Assembly: GCA_965221635.1 (NCBI GenBank)
Contig: OZ244902.1
Coordinates: 1,302,001-1,366,000 of the forward strand
Direction of reading: 5' to 3'
DNA length: 64,000 nt
Source: JAAXHB01 sp965221635
GTDB taxonomy: Bacteria; Actinomycetota; Acidimicrobiia; Acidimicrobiales; Aldehydirespiratoraceae
A program made the translations under genes and the position numbers. Below, one piece after another: positions 34,310 to 44,100 of the stretch (position 1 is its first letter; every line of letters begins with the position of its first letter). The notes beneath the pieces are model-generated. The model made no database searches. It saw only the letters and a program-made list of their open reading frames with translations, and was not told the origin of the DNA.

Positions 34310-37300
34310 ATGAGTGGCCTCCGCGCATGCATGAATATCGGTGGTTGTCGGAGGTTTCAGTGCTTGAGGCCGGCGGTCGTGTTGTGCCTGTTGGCTCTTG
34401 GCGGGTTGATGTGGGGTGCGTCGGTGGCTGCCTCGGCGGCGGGCGGGTCGCCGGGGCATGTGCCGTCTGCGCCGGTTCGTGGTGAAATCACTCAGGTTCG
34501 CAATGACGGGGTGCGGTTGCATTGGACTGCGGGGTCTGATTCGGATTGGGTGGACACGTGGGAGATACGCCGCAGTATTGGGAACAGCAATTGGAGTGAT
34601 TCAGTTCCGTTTCATGGTGTCGAGTTGACGGGGGATGGTGGGTATTCCGGGGTTGTGAGCGGTTTGGAGATCGGCCCTCAGTATTGGTTCGAGATTCGGG
34701 GGGTGAACTCGTCGGGCCCAGGCTCGGGATCGGGGTTCTGGATCTTCAGGCTGAGCGACCCGGGTCCGCCGGGAGCGGCGGTGCGCGAAGGGATCACCCA
34801 GGTTCGCAACAACGGGGTGCGCCTGCATTGGGATTACGGCTCCGAAACCGACTGGGCGGAAACGTGGAAGGTTCGCCACAGCATCGGCAACAGCAACTGG
34901 AGCGAGCCCCAGCCATTCCACAGCGTCGCTCACACACAGGACGACTTCTCCGGTGTTGTCACCGACTTGAAGATCGGCCCCCAGTACTGGTTCGAGGTTT
35001 TTGGCGTGAACTCGTCGGGCCAGGGCTCGGGATCGGGATTCTGGATCTTCACGCTGAGCGACCCTGACCCGCCGGGAGCCGCGGTGCGCGGCCCGATAAG
35101 TCAGGTGGCCAATGACGGGGTGCGCCTGCGCTGGCGTTACGGCTCCGAGACCGATTGGGCGGAGAGCTGGGAGGTGCGCCACAGCATCGGTGGCAGCCAC
35201 TGGGATCATTCCCACACCATCAGCGATGTCACAGAAACCGATGACGGGTGGTTCACCGGTGTGGTGAGCGGTTTGGAGATCGGCCCGGAGTACTGGTTCG
35301 AGGTCACCGGCGTGAACTCTTCGGGCCAGGGCTCCGGTTCGGGTTTCTGGAAGTTCACGTTGAGCGAGCCGAGCCCTCCGGGCCCGGCAGTGCGTGGCCC
35401 GGTCACGCAGGTGGCCAATGACGGTGTGCGTTTGCGGTGGCGTTACAGCTCGGACACGGATTGGGCGGAGACATGGAAGGTGCGTCACAGCATCGGCAAC
35501 AGCAACTGGGATGACTCGCACCCGTTCGATGAGGTCGAGGTGACAGATGACGGGTGGTTCACCGGTGTGGTGCGGGATTTGAAGGTGGGCCCGCAGTACT
35601 GGTTCGAGGTCACCGGCGTGAACCCGTCGGGTCAGGGCAGCGGTTCAGGCTTTTGGATTTACACGTTGAGCGAGCCGGGCCAGCCATCCGCGCCTGTAGG
35701 CGGGAACATTTCACAGGTGTCCAACGACAGGGTGCGCCTCCGTTGGAGTGTGGGATCCGAAACTGATTGGGTGCAGCGCTGGCAGGTGCGCTACTTCTGG
35801 GACAGCATCGGGGATAGTGGCGCCACGTTGTGGACTGATGTTGACTCCGAGGTGCTCGCCAATGGTGAACACAGCGCGGTCATTGAGGGGCCTCTGCAGA
35901 TAGGCCCCGAGTACCGGTTCGAGGTGCGCGGTGTGAACGACTCCGGCCATGGCGCCAGTTCGGGGCTTTGGAGCTTCACTTTGACCACCCCGGGCCCACC
36001 TTCAGCCCCCACACGCGGCGAGATCACGCAGGTGTCCAATGACGGTGTGCGTTTGCGGTGGTTGCAGGGCGCGGAGTCGGACTGGGTGGAGCATTGGGAG
36101 GTGCGTCACAGCATCGGCAACAGCAACTGGGATCATGCGCATCCGATCGAGGGTGTAACGGAAACCGACGACGGGTGGCTCACCGGTGTCGTGAGGGGTT
36201 TGAAGGTCGGCCCTCAGTATTGGTTTGAGGTTAGTGGTGTGAACGCGTCGGGGCATGGCAGCGGCTCAGGGTTTTGGATTTTCACGTTGACAGATCCGGG
36301 GCCGCCTGGCCCGCCGGAGATTCTCTATTGGCAGCAGATCTCCAACGACAGCGCCGAAATCGCCTGGAAGGTGGGGTCCGAGACGGACTGGGTCCAGGAT
36401 TGGCAGATCCACGTGAGGAAGTGGGTGCCACCGGTGCCTTGGGGGCCGTGGCAGTGGGTAAACCCAACCGTGAACGACGACGGTGTGTACTCGGTTGTGG
36501 TTGACGGGTTCGAGATTTCCCACAAAGAGTCTCGCGAGTGGTACGGGCACGTGTTCGAGGTGCGCGCTGTGAACGATTCGGGTGCCGGTGACGTTTCGGA
36601 CCTGTGGCTGTTGGTGATCGACGAACCGGGCATTCCGTCGTCACCGGTTGCTGTGTCGGGTACCCAGATCGGGAAGGGTTCGGTGCTGTTGCACTGGGAT
36701 CAGGGACACGACTCGGACTGGATCCAGTCGTGGGAGCTCAGCTACCGCAAGAACACCGCCACCGCGCCCGCTGCATGGTCTGCGTGGGAAACCGTCGACG
36801 CGGTGGGTGAACGCACTTCGGGTTACCGCTACGTCGTGGACGGCCTGGATGTGGACTCGTACGCGTTCCGTGTGCGTGCGGTGAACGCAAAGGGCCACAG
36901 CGCAGCCGCCGCGCAGTTCAGTGTGACTTTGGTGACGCCACCGGCGCCGTCGACGCCGTTGTGGCTGATCGCGGATCAAGTGGCCAATGATGGTGTGAAC
37001 GTGGTGTGGACCAAAGGCCACGAAAGCGATTGGGTGCAGTCGTGGCAGATGCGCATCGTTGTGAACCCCACCAACAATGACTGGTCCGATTGGTTTGACA
37101 TCACCCCGGAGGTCGGGATCGAGTGGTATCAGCACACCTTCACAGGGTTCGCTGTTGGTGACAAGGTCGGCTTTCAGGTGCGTGCCGTGAACGAGACCGG
37201 CACCAGCAGCGCGTCGGACACGCTGAATGTGACGCTGGTAGCTCCTGGAGTGCCGGCCAAACCGATACCGGGGGAGGCCCGGGTGGTTGCCGACGACGCG

Positions 37301-40300
37301 ATTCGTCTCGAGTGGGAACAAGGCTCACAGTTCGGTTGGGCCCAACACTGGCAACTACGCGTGCGCCGTGCGGGGCTCGACACCAACTGGGGGCCCTGGA
37401 CCCGCATCAGCGCCGTGAGCGAGCCGGGGGCTGATTTTGACCGCCTGGCGGATTTCTCCTACATCTTGTGGGGCGCCGAGTACGCCAGGTTGTACGAGAT
37501 CGAGGTTCGTGCCACCAACCCTGCCGGGGAGAGCCCGGCGATCTCGTGGGAGGTGCTCACCGATGGTGTGCCGCTGCCGGGCGAACCAAATTTGGGGTTG
37601 GCGTCACAGATCGACGACACAACCGTGGAGTACCTCTGGCATGCCGACCCGCACGGGGGTTGGCCAACCAGCTGGGAAACACGTCACGGCACCGTCACCA
37701 CAGACAGCACCACCAACGCCACCAGCGTGGACTGGGGAGACTGGGCCACCGTCGAACCACTCGACGTGTTCGGCGCCAACGTGGCCACCCTCACGGGTCT
37801 AGAGGCAGGCAAGGATTATCGCATAGAGGTGCGGCCCAGCAACGATGCCGGCACCGGCCCTGCGGGTTGTTGTTGGAACGTCACCTTGGACGCTGATTGG
37901 AAAACCAAGCGCAGCAGCAGCGCACCGGCCGCGCCCAAGATCGCTGATGTTCGTCAATATGAGGGTCACTACATGGTCGTGTATTGGACCCATCCTGATC
38001 CAACCAGCGTTACCAAGTGGCAGCTGAATCTTGGAGTGCCCGAAATTCACAGGGAAACCGGATTCCTCGACCTGAAGGTTGTGAGGAAGCTGGATACCAC
38101 GGCCGATGGAGAGCAGGTCTTCATCACGATGGGCGATTTCGGTGACGTGCTGAGCGCCGAGGAATGGACCAACGGAGCGATTACCTTCCAGGTCAGGGCA
38201 GTGAACGATGCTGGTCACGCCGATTCAGCCAAATTTACCACCCAACCCGACGGACCACTGGTGGCACCATCAAGGGTCACCGCAACCCAGAAGTTGAACG
38301 CTCTAGAAGCGTCCTGGTTCGACAAGTCGAAGGTGACCGCACCTGCTCACGGCAGCGGTCATTACGAAGTGACAATCGGCACCAAGAATGCAAACGGTAA
38401 TGTCACTTGGGCCGAAACATCGCACACGACTACTACCAACACAATCACGCTCACATCGGTTCCTGCTGGGGATATCAAGGTTCGGGTTCGTGGGGTCAAC
38501 GCCTACGGTCACTCAGATTACGGTTACGCCGACGCCAAGTTCGAACAGCCTCCAATCATCGTCAACCCGATACCGGACGGGGCGATAGCCGCGTCGCATC
38601 AAGTCACCTACCAACTCGAAGGAGAAGATGTGGCTCCGGTGTTCGGTGGCGCATACCACGAAGCGTTCACCTACACCGTTGCAGTTCTTGATGCCGATCT
38701 TGACCCAGGCGAAACCCCCGACCTGACAGCAACCATCGATGAGAGCGTCATGGTGATCCATGGCTATTCAGCTACCGAAACACCCACCACCATTGAGGTC
38801 ACCGCAACCGACAAGTTCGGAAACACCGAAACCGACACGTTCAAGATGGCCGTGGTCGGCTCACAACCCACTGAGCTGAGCGCGCCAACACTCAGCACCA
38901 ACCTCGACAGCAGCGGAGCACTCGTCCTAAGGTGGACAATGCCCACCGACGAAGACGCAAATGTCACGGGCTGGGTGTACCGCATCCAATCCGACAACAA
39001 TCACTGGCTCACCAAGGATTACGAGGAACTGCCCAACAGTACCGGCACCACCCGCACTCACACCTTCACCGAGCTCAGCGACTGGATCAACTACGAAATC
39101 GAGCTACGAGCCGTAGGCCAACATGGCCAATACGGCGCCGCAGCTTCGATACGAGGCATCCCCGGATTCCAAATCATCACCGAAGCACCAGTCATCTACA
39201 GCCACCTTCCCGTGGGGTACCACATCGCTCGCACCCCTGTGCTCCTTTTTGACACCAACACCGTGAACACTCTCTCTCAGACTCTTGGAGACATAAAAGA
39301 GGTCGAGACGGGCACCAAGGCCTGGAAGATTACTGCAACGCTGCCCGATGACACCACCAGCACACCGCTGATGTTCTACCTCGCCACCAACGTGAACACC
39401 AAGTCTCTGTGGAAAGTGAAGTGGTTCGAGACACCACCACAATCACAAGAGGTGATTTGGGCACCAACCATCACCACAGCCCAATGGGAGGACCCTTACA
39501 CGCCCATGCAGGACACAAGTGTCGGCCAAGGCAACACGTTCCTCTACTCCGAGCTGCCCATTTTCAGCACCCTCCCACCGAGCTACGACTACATGCGCAC
39601 ACCCGCTGAGGTGCAGGTGTGGACCAAGGACGCTCAAGGTGTGTACCAGAAGACCAACGTGATCGACACCCATTACATGTCCGGGATCAGCATCGAAGGT
39701 GAACGAATCTCGTTTTACGTCGCGACCAACAAGGACACCCAGACTCTCTTCAACAAGGTTCACCCATCGCCGTACATTCGCGTCACCAAGGCAACCCCTG
39801 GCGCGGTTTGGCCGGACATTGCAAGCTACACGGACACCCGGCACGTGGGCGGGTTCCGTTTTCCGTCCGACACTGCCATCATTGCGCCAGGAGAACCGGC
39901 GCCTGGAGTGACGTGCGCCCTGTACTGCCCCAGCACCAGCGATGCATCAGACGGGGATGACACGCCGAGCCCCTCGAAGAGCCACGCCCCACCGGCGCGC
40001 TACAACGGCCCCACGGATGTTACAGGGGACTACCTCCACGTACCTGCCATGCTCACGCTGGCACAGCAAGACGAGATCCTCGGTGTTTGCCCGTCCGATG
40101 ACAGTGATGACGGCGGCGGCGACGGCCCCGACGACAACGGTAACAGTAATGACGGTGACGGTGACGACGAGAACGGCGACGGATCCGAGAAGCGCGACAC
40201 GGACGGCAGCGGTGACGATGACGACGAGAGCGGCGACAGTAGTGATGAAGACGACAACGGTAATGATGACGATGACGACAGTGACGGTAGTGATCACGAG

Positions 40301-40984
40301 ACTCACGATTTTGAATACCAACTAGCCGTGCTGCTTGAAACTGACGGAGCTCCCCGGTGCATCCAACGAAATTGGGAGAACGACTGTGAAGATGATGAGG
40401 AAGAACCCGAACAGCTGATTCACCCTCCCGCGTGTGAGTTGAACCTTCCGCAGGGGATGGAGCGCCGTCTGGTAGAACACGAAGCACTGGATCAGGTCTA
40501 TGCCCTCGAAGCTGAACTGTTGTCGTACCAGAAATCCTTGGCAGACGCCCAGGTACTGCTTGCACATGTTGTGGCCATGCTCTTCTCGATGGCAGCAGAC
40601 GTCACACAAGAAGGTGGTGTAAGCTGGGACCAGTTCGTGGAGTGGTCAGGACTGGCCGATTATGCCGCTTCTACAGCAGAGCGCGCCGCTCAGGTGGTGT
40701 CAGAGATAAAGGCTCAGCTGATTTCGGCAAGACAAGCCTACTGCACTGCCAGATCCAACACTGCATGGGCTAACCAGAACGGAGCCCATATGCCTGGTCT
40801 AAAGGTGGAGAGCTGCGATGGGGTAGTCATTCGGCATCAACTCTATCCCCACGAGCCTGAGTACGAGGAAGTCGAGCCGAGACCCCCGCATGAGGGTGAC
40901 GAGGAAGAAGAAGAAGATGAGGATCAGCCCTGGCGAGGCCTGGAGGACAAGGATCCCGACCATGATTCCGGAATCGACGAGTAG
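34310..40984 (+). CDS. Giant secreted protein with about 14 atypical fibronectin-III modules
   Basis: About 2224 aa. ATG 34310 has GGGAG 8 nt upstream. A signal peptide (VVLCLLALGGLMWGASVAASA) occupies roughly residues 21-44. Thirteen FN3-like modules of ~95 residues follow. Each opens with a strand like NDGVRLRW, then an unusual S-[DE]-[TS]-D-W-x(3)-W-x-[VI]-R signature, and closes with QYWFEVxGVNSSGxGSGSGFW. An Ig/cadherin-like segment (VFGGAYHEAFTYTVAV) and one more FN3 come next. Two copies of an unknown ~100-residue module begin YSHLPVGYHIARTP (near 1626) and FSTLPPSYDYMRTP (near 1748). Residues ~1925-2000 are Asp/Gly/Ser-rich. A helical, probably coiled-coil region and an acidic tail ending DSGIDE finish the protein. 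There is no LPXTG or transmembrane anchor. I infer an extracellular or surface structural protein or adhesin. Confidence 0.8.
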   Translation: MSGLRACMNIGGCRRFQCLRPAVVLCLLALGGLMWGASVAASAAGGSPGHVPSAPVRGEITQVRNDGVRLHWTAGSDSDWVDTWEIRRSIGNSNWSDSVPFHGVELTGDGGYSGVVSGLEIGPQYWFEIRGVNSSGPGSGSGFWIFRLSDPGPPGAAVREGITQVRNNGVRLHWDYGSETDWAETWKVRHSIGNSNWSEPQPFHSVAHTQDDFSGVVTDLKIGPQYWFEVFGVNSSGQGSGSGFWIFTLSDPDPPGAAVRGPISQVANDGVRLRWRYGSETDWAESWEVRHSIGGSHWDHSHTISDVTETDDGWFTGVVSGLEIGPEYWFEVTGVNSSGQGSGSGFWKFTLSEPSPPGPAVRGPVTQVANDGVRLRWRYSSDTDWAETWKVRHSIGNSNWDDSHPFDEVEVTDDGWFTGVVRDLKVGPQYWFEVTGVNPSGQGSGSGFWIYTLSEPGQPSAPVGGNISQVSNDRVRLRWSVGSETDWVQRWQVRYFWDSIGDSGATLWTDVDSEVLANGEHSAVIEGPLQIGPEYRFEVRGVNDSGHGASSGLWSFTLTTPGPPSAPTRGEITQVSNDGVRLRWLQGAESDWVEHWEVRHSIGNSNWDHAHPIEGVTETDDGWLTGVVRGLKVGPQYWFEVSGVNASGHGSGSGFWIFTLTDPGPPGPPEILYWQQISNDSAEIAWKVGSETDWVQDWQIHVRKWVPPVPWGPWQWVNPTVNDDGVYSVVVDGFEISHKESREWYGHVFEVRAVNDSGAGDVSDLWLLVIDEPGIPSSPVAVSGTQIGKGSVLLHWDQGHDSDWIQSWELSYRKNTATAPAAWSAWETVDAVGERTSGYRYVVDGLDVDSYAFRVRAVNAKGHSAAAAQFSVTLVTPPAPSTPLWLIADQVANDGVNVVWTKGHESDWVQSWQMRIVVNPTNNDWSDWFDITPEVGIEWYQHTFTGFAVGDKVGFQVRAVNETGTSSASDTLNVTLVAPGVPAKPIPGEARVVADDAIRLEWEQGSQFGWAQHWQLRVRRAGLDTNWGPWTRISAVSEPGADFDRLADFSYILWGAEYARLYEIEVRATNPAGESPAISWEVLTDGVPLPGEPNLGLASQIDDTTVEYLWHADPHGGWPTSWETRHGTVTTDSTTNATSVDWGDWATVEPLDVFGANVATLTGLEAGKDYRIEVRPSNDAGTGPAGCCWNVTLDADWKTKRSSSAPAAPKIADVRQYEGHYMVVYWTHPDPTSVTKWQLNLGVPEIHRETGFLDLKVVRKLDTTADGEQVFITMGDFGDVLSAEEWTNGAITFQVRAVNDAGHADSAKFTTQPDGPLVAPSRVTATQKLNALEASWFDKSKVTAPAHGSGHYEVTIGTKNANGNVTWAETSHTTTTNTITLTSVPAGDIKVRVRGVNAYGHSDYGYADAKFEQPPIIVNPIPDGAIAASHQVTYQLEGEDVAPVFGGAYHEAFTYTVAVLDADLDPGETPDLTATIDESVMVIHGYSATETPTTIEVTATDKFGNTETDTFKMAVVGSQPTELSAPTLSTNLDSSGALVLRWTMPTDEDANVTGWVYRIQSDNNHWLTKDYEELPNSTGTTRTHTFTELSDWINYEIELRAVGQHGQYGAAASIRGIPGFQIITEAPVIYSHLPVGYHIARTPVLLFDTNTVNTLSQTLGDIKEVETGTKAWKITATLPDDTTSTPLMFYLATNVNTKSLWKVKWFETPPQSQEVIWAPTITTAQWEDPYTPMQDTSVGQGNTFLYSELPIFSTLPPSYDYMRTPAEVQVWTKDAQGVYQKTNVIDTHYMSGISIEGERISFYVATNKDTQTLFNKVHPSPYIRVTKATPGAVWPDIASYTDTRHVGGFRFPSDTAIIAPGEPAPGVTCALYCPSTSDASDGDDTPSPSKSHAPPARYNGPTDVTGDYLHVPAMLTLAQQDEILGVCPSDDSDDGGGDGPDDNGNSNDGDGDDENGDGSEKRDTDGSGDDDDESGDSSDEDDNGNDDDDDSDGSDHETHDFEYQLAVLLETDGAPRCIQRNWENDCEDDEEEPEQLIHPPACELNLPQGMERRLVEHEALDQVYALEAELLSYQKSLADAQVLLAHVVAMLFSMAADVTQEGGVSWDQFVEWSGLADYAASTAERAAQVVSEIKAQLISARQAYCTARSNTAWANQNGAHMPGLKVESCDGVVIRHQLYPHEPEYEEVEPRPPHEGDEEEEEDEDQPWRGLEDKDPDHDSGIDE
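36622..37860 (+). repeat. Near-identical block shared with second giant gene (copy 1)
   Basis: This ~1.24-kb stretch (about three FN3 modules and part of a fourth) aligns with 43873-45111 at a constant offset of 7251 bases with no visible indels and long identical runs, in contrast to the diverged flanks. Confidence 0.85.
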
Positions 40985-41179
40985 TGGCAGCCGGGCGAAG
41001 GATAGGTGTTTGGAATGATGGATACTAAGTCTCGGGGAATCGGCCAAGATCAACGCGTTACTCCACGCGATCGAAGGCGGCAATCACTGCTGGTCGCAAT
41101 ACGAGATGACTGGCGAAGGCCGCGCCGACATGGGATAGCAACCGCTGCTTCTGGTGGTCGTGAAGAGGGTGAAGGTGTG
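40985..41179. other. 195-bp spacer between the giant genes
   Basis: No terminator or strong promoter found. An in-frame start at 41006 would extend the second giant protein by 58 basic residues before the signal peptide, which is unlikely. The two genes may be cotranscribed. Confidence 0.4.
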
Positions 41180-44100
41180 ATGAGTGACTCCAGCGCATTG
41201 ATGCACGCCAGCAGGCTGAGGATGCCTAGTTGCCTGAAGTGGATGATGGCGTTTTCGCTGTTGGTAGTTGGAGGGATGGTGTGGGGCGTGTCGGCTGTAG
41301 GTGGTACGTACTCGTGGCAACCAAATGAGCCAAAGGGGCTTGGTGGAAATCCAATTACGCCTGTAAGAGTCGGGGACCAGGGTGTGTTCTTGGAATGGCA
41401 ACCGGGTGATAACAGTGATGTGCATGTGGTCGAACAATGGGAGATCACTTATGCGCGTAACGCAGCTGACTTGGACTGGGATGCCTTAACCGTGGTGTTG
41501 GATTCGTCTCTCGCAACAACCGATAACAGTGGCGGGCACCATTTTCAAGGTGTCTTCTGGGATGCGGAGATAGAAGCGGGAGTTGACTATTCGTTTTTGT
41601 TTAGGGGGAGCAGCTCAGAATATTCTGGCAGACCATATCATGGGACTTGGAACCTGCCAGAATATGGTAAGCCGTTGCGACCTGCTCCGCCTGGTGTGAT
41701 TCAGTCTGGTCCTGACGCGGCTTGGGTGTATTGGACGCCGCGCATTGAGGGTGATCCCGTGGACACTTGGGAGGTATGTTCATACAAGCAGTCTGGTCAC
41801 TATTACCATTCTTGCTGGCCGGGCGATGATGGTGCTGTTGGTAGACAGGTTTCTCCCATTGAACACGACGGGAAGTTGTGGTATCGTTGGACGGGTTTGG
41901 ACGTGGGCGATGATGGGTGTGGCTCGTGCCGCTTCACCTTCGCGGTACGGGGAGGCAACCGTGCAGGTCATTCGCATTGGTCTGCCTCCACGACAAGAAC
42001 TTGGCATTCAGGGCCTTCTGCTGCACCACTTGGGCCGTTGCGTGGTGCGGTTGGTCAGGTTGGTAATGATGGAGTTCGTTTGCACTGGACAGCTGGCTCT
42101 GAGTCGGATTGGGTGGATCACTGGGAGATTCGACGGAGTATCGGGAACAGCAATTGGAGTGAATCGGTTCCATTTCCTGGTATTGAAGAAACAGGGGATG
42201 GCGACTTCTCCGGAGTTGTAAGAGGTTTGGAGATTGGACAGCAGTATTGGTTCGAGATTCGGGGGGTGAACTCTGCCGGATACGGCGCGCCTTCGGGATT
42301 TTGGATCTTCACTTTGACAGAGCCGGGCCCGCCGGGTCCGCCGGTGCGTGAGGGGATCACCCAGATTCGCAACAACGGGGTGCGCTTGCACTGGGAGTAT
42401 GGCTCCGAAACCGATTGGGCGGAGACTTGGAAGGTGCGTCACAGCATCGGCAACAGCAACTGGAGCGACTCGCAGCCGTTCCACAGCGTTGCGCACACCG
42501 AGGACGACTTCTCCGGTGTCGTCATGGACTTGAAGATCGGCCCCCAGTACTGGTTTGAGGTGACCGGTGAGAACGCGGCGGGTCAGGGCGCGGGTTCCGG
42601 GTTTTGGATCTTCACGCTGAGTGATCCCGCTCCTCCGGGCGCGGCGAACCGTGGCGCAGCTACCCAGGTTTCCAATGATGGTGTTCGCTTGCGGTGGCGT
42701 TACGGCTCGGAATCGGATTGGGCAGAACACTGGGACGTGCGCTACAGCATCGGCAACAGCAACTGGGGCAACTCCCACACGATTCAGGACGTCACTGAAA
42801 CCGAGGACGGATGGTTTACGGGCACGGTGAGAGGCTTGGAGATAGGCCCGGAGTACTGGATCGAGGTTGTCGGCGTGAACTCGTCGGGTGAAGGCCACGG
42901 GTCGGGCGCCTGGAAGTTCACGTTGAGCGAGCCTGATGCGCCGTCGGCACCGGTGAAAGGCGAGATCAGCCAGGTCGCGAATGACGGTGTGCGTCTGAGG
43001 TGGCGTTATGGCTCCGAAACGGATTGGGCCGAGCACTGGGAGGTGCGTCACAGCATCGGCAACAGCAACTGGGACCACTCCCACACCATCGAGGACGTCA
43101 CGGAAACCGACGACGGCTGGTTCACCGCCGTCGTGAGAGGCTTGGAGATCGGCCCCGAGTACTGGTTCGAGGTTACTGGCGTGAACTCGTCGGGCCATGG
43201 TGACGGCTCGGGTTTCTGGAAGTTCACGTTGAGCGAGCCTGATGCGCCTTCAGCACCGGTGAAGGGCGAGATCAGCCAGGTCGCGAATGACGGTGTGCGT
43301 CTGAGGTGGCGCTACAGATCCGAGACTGATTGGGCCGAGCACTGGGACGTGCGCCGAAGTATTGGCAACAGCAACTGGGACCACTCGCACCCGATTGATG
43401 ACGTGGAAGTAACAGAAGACGGGTGGTTCACCGGTGTAGTGAGGGGTCTGGAGATAGGCCCGCAGTACTGGTTTGAGGTCACGGGTGTTAACAACGCGGG
43501 TCATGGCAGCGGTTCAGGTTTCTGGATCTACACGCTCAACACACCAGCAGTACCGGGCGCGCCGGTGATACTCGACTCGAAGCAAGTCTCCAACGACGGC
43601 GCGAAACTCACCTGGAAGCTGGGATCCGAGACGGACTGGGCCCAGGATTGGCAGATTCGTGTGTCGGAGTGGTCCAACGCGGCCAAACCGGCGGGCTGGT
43701 CGCAGTGGCAGTGGGTAACCCCAGAGGTCATAACAGAGGGGAAATACTCGGTTGTGGTTGACGGGTTGACAGTGCCCAGCAGCAAGGTGTTTCAGCGTTA
43801 CGTGTTTGAGGTGCGCGGTGTCAACGATTCCGGCACTGGCACCGCGTCAAAAATATGGCACTTCACTCTGCACGAATCGGGCATTCCGTCGTCCCCGGTT
43901 GCTGTGTCGGCTACCCAGATCGGGAAGGGTTCGGTGCTGTTGCACTGGGATCAGGGACACGACTCGGATTGGATCCAGTCGTGGGAGCTCAGCTATCGCA
44001 AGGACACTGCCGCTGCGCCGGCGCCCTGGTCTGCGTGGGAGACCGTGGCGGCGTTGGGTGAACGCACTTCGGGTTACCGCTACGTAGTGGACGGCCTGGA

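Noticed and set aside
41006..41179. 58-residue N-terminal extension of the second giant protein
   Set aside because: It would place a basic, charged stretch before a signal peptide; ATG 41180 has a strong ribosome-binding site and matches the paralogue.
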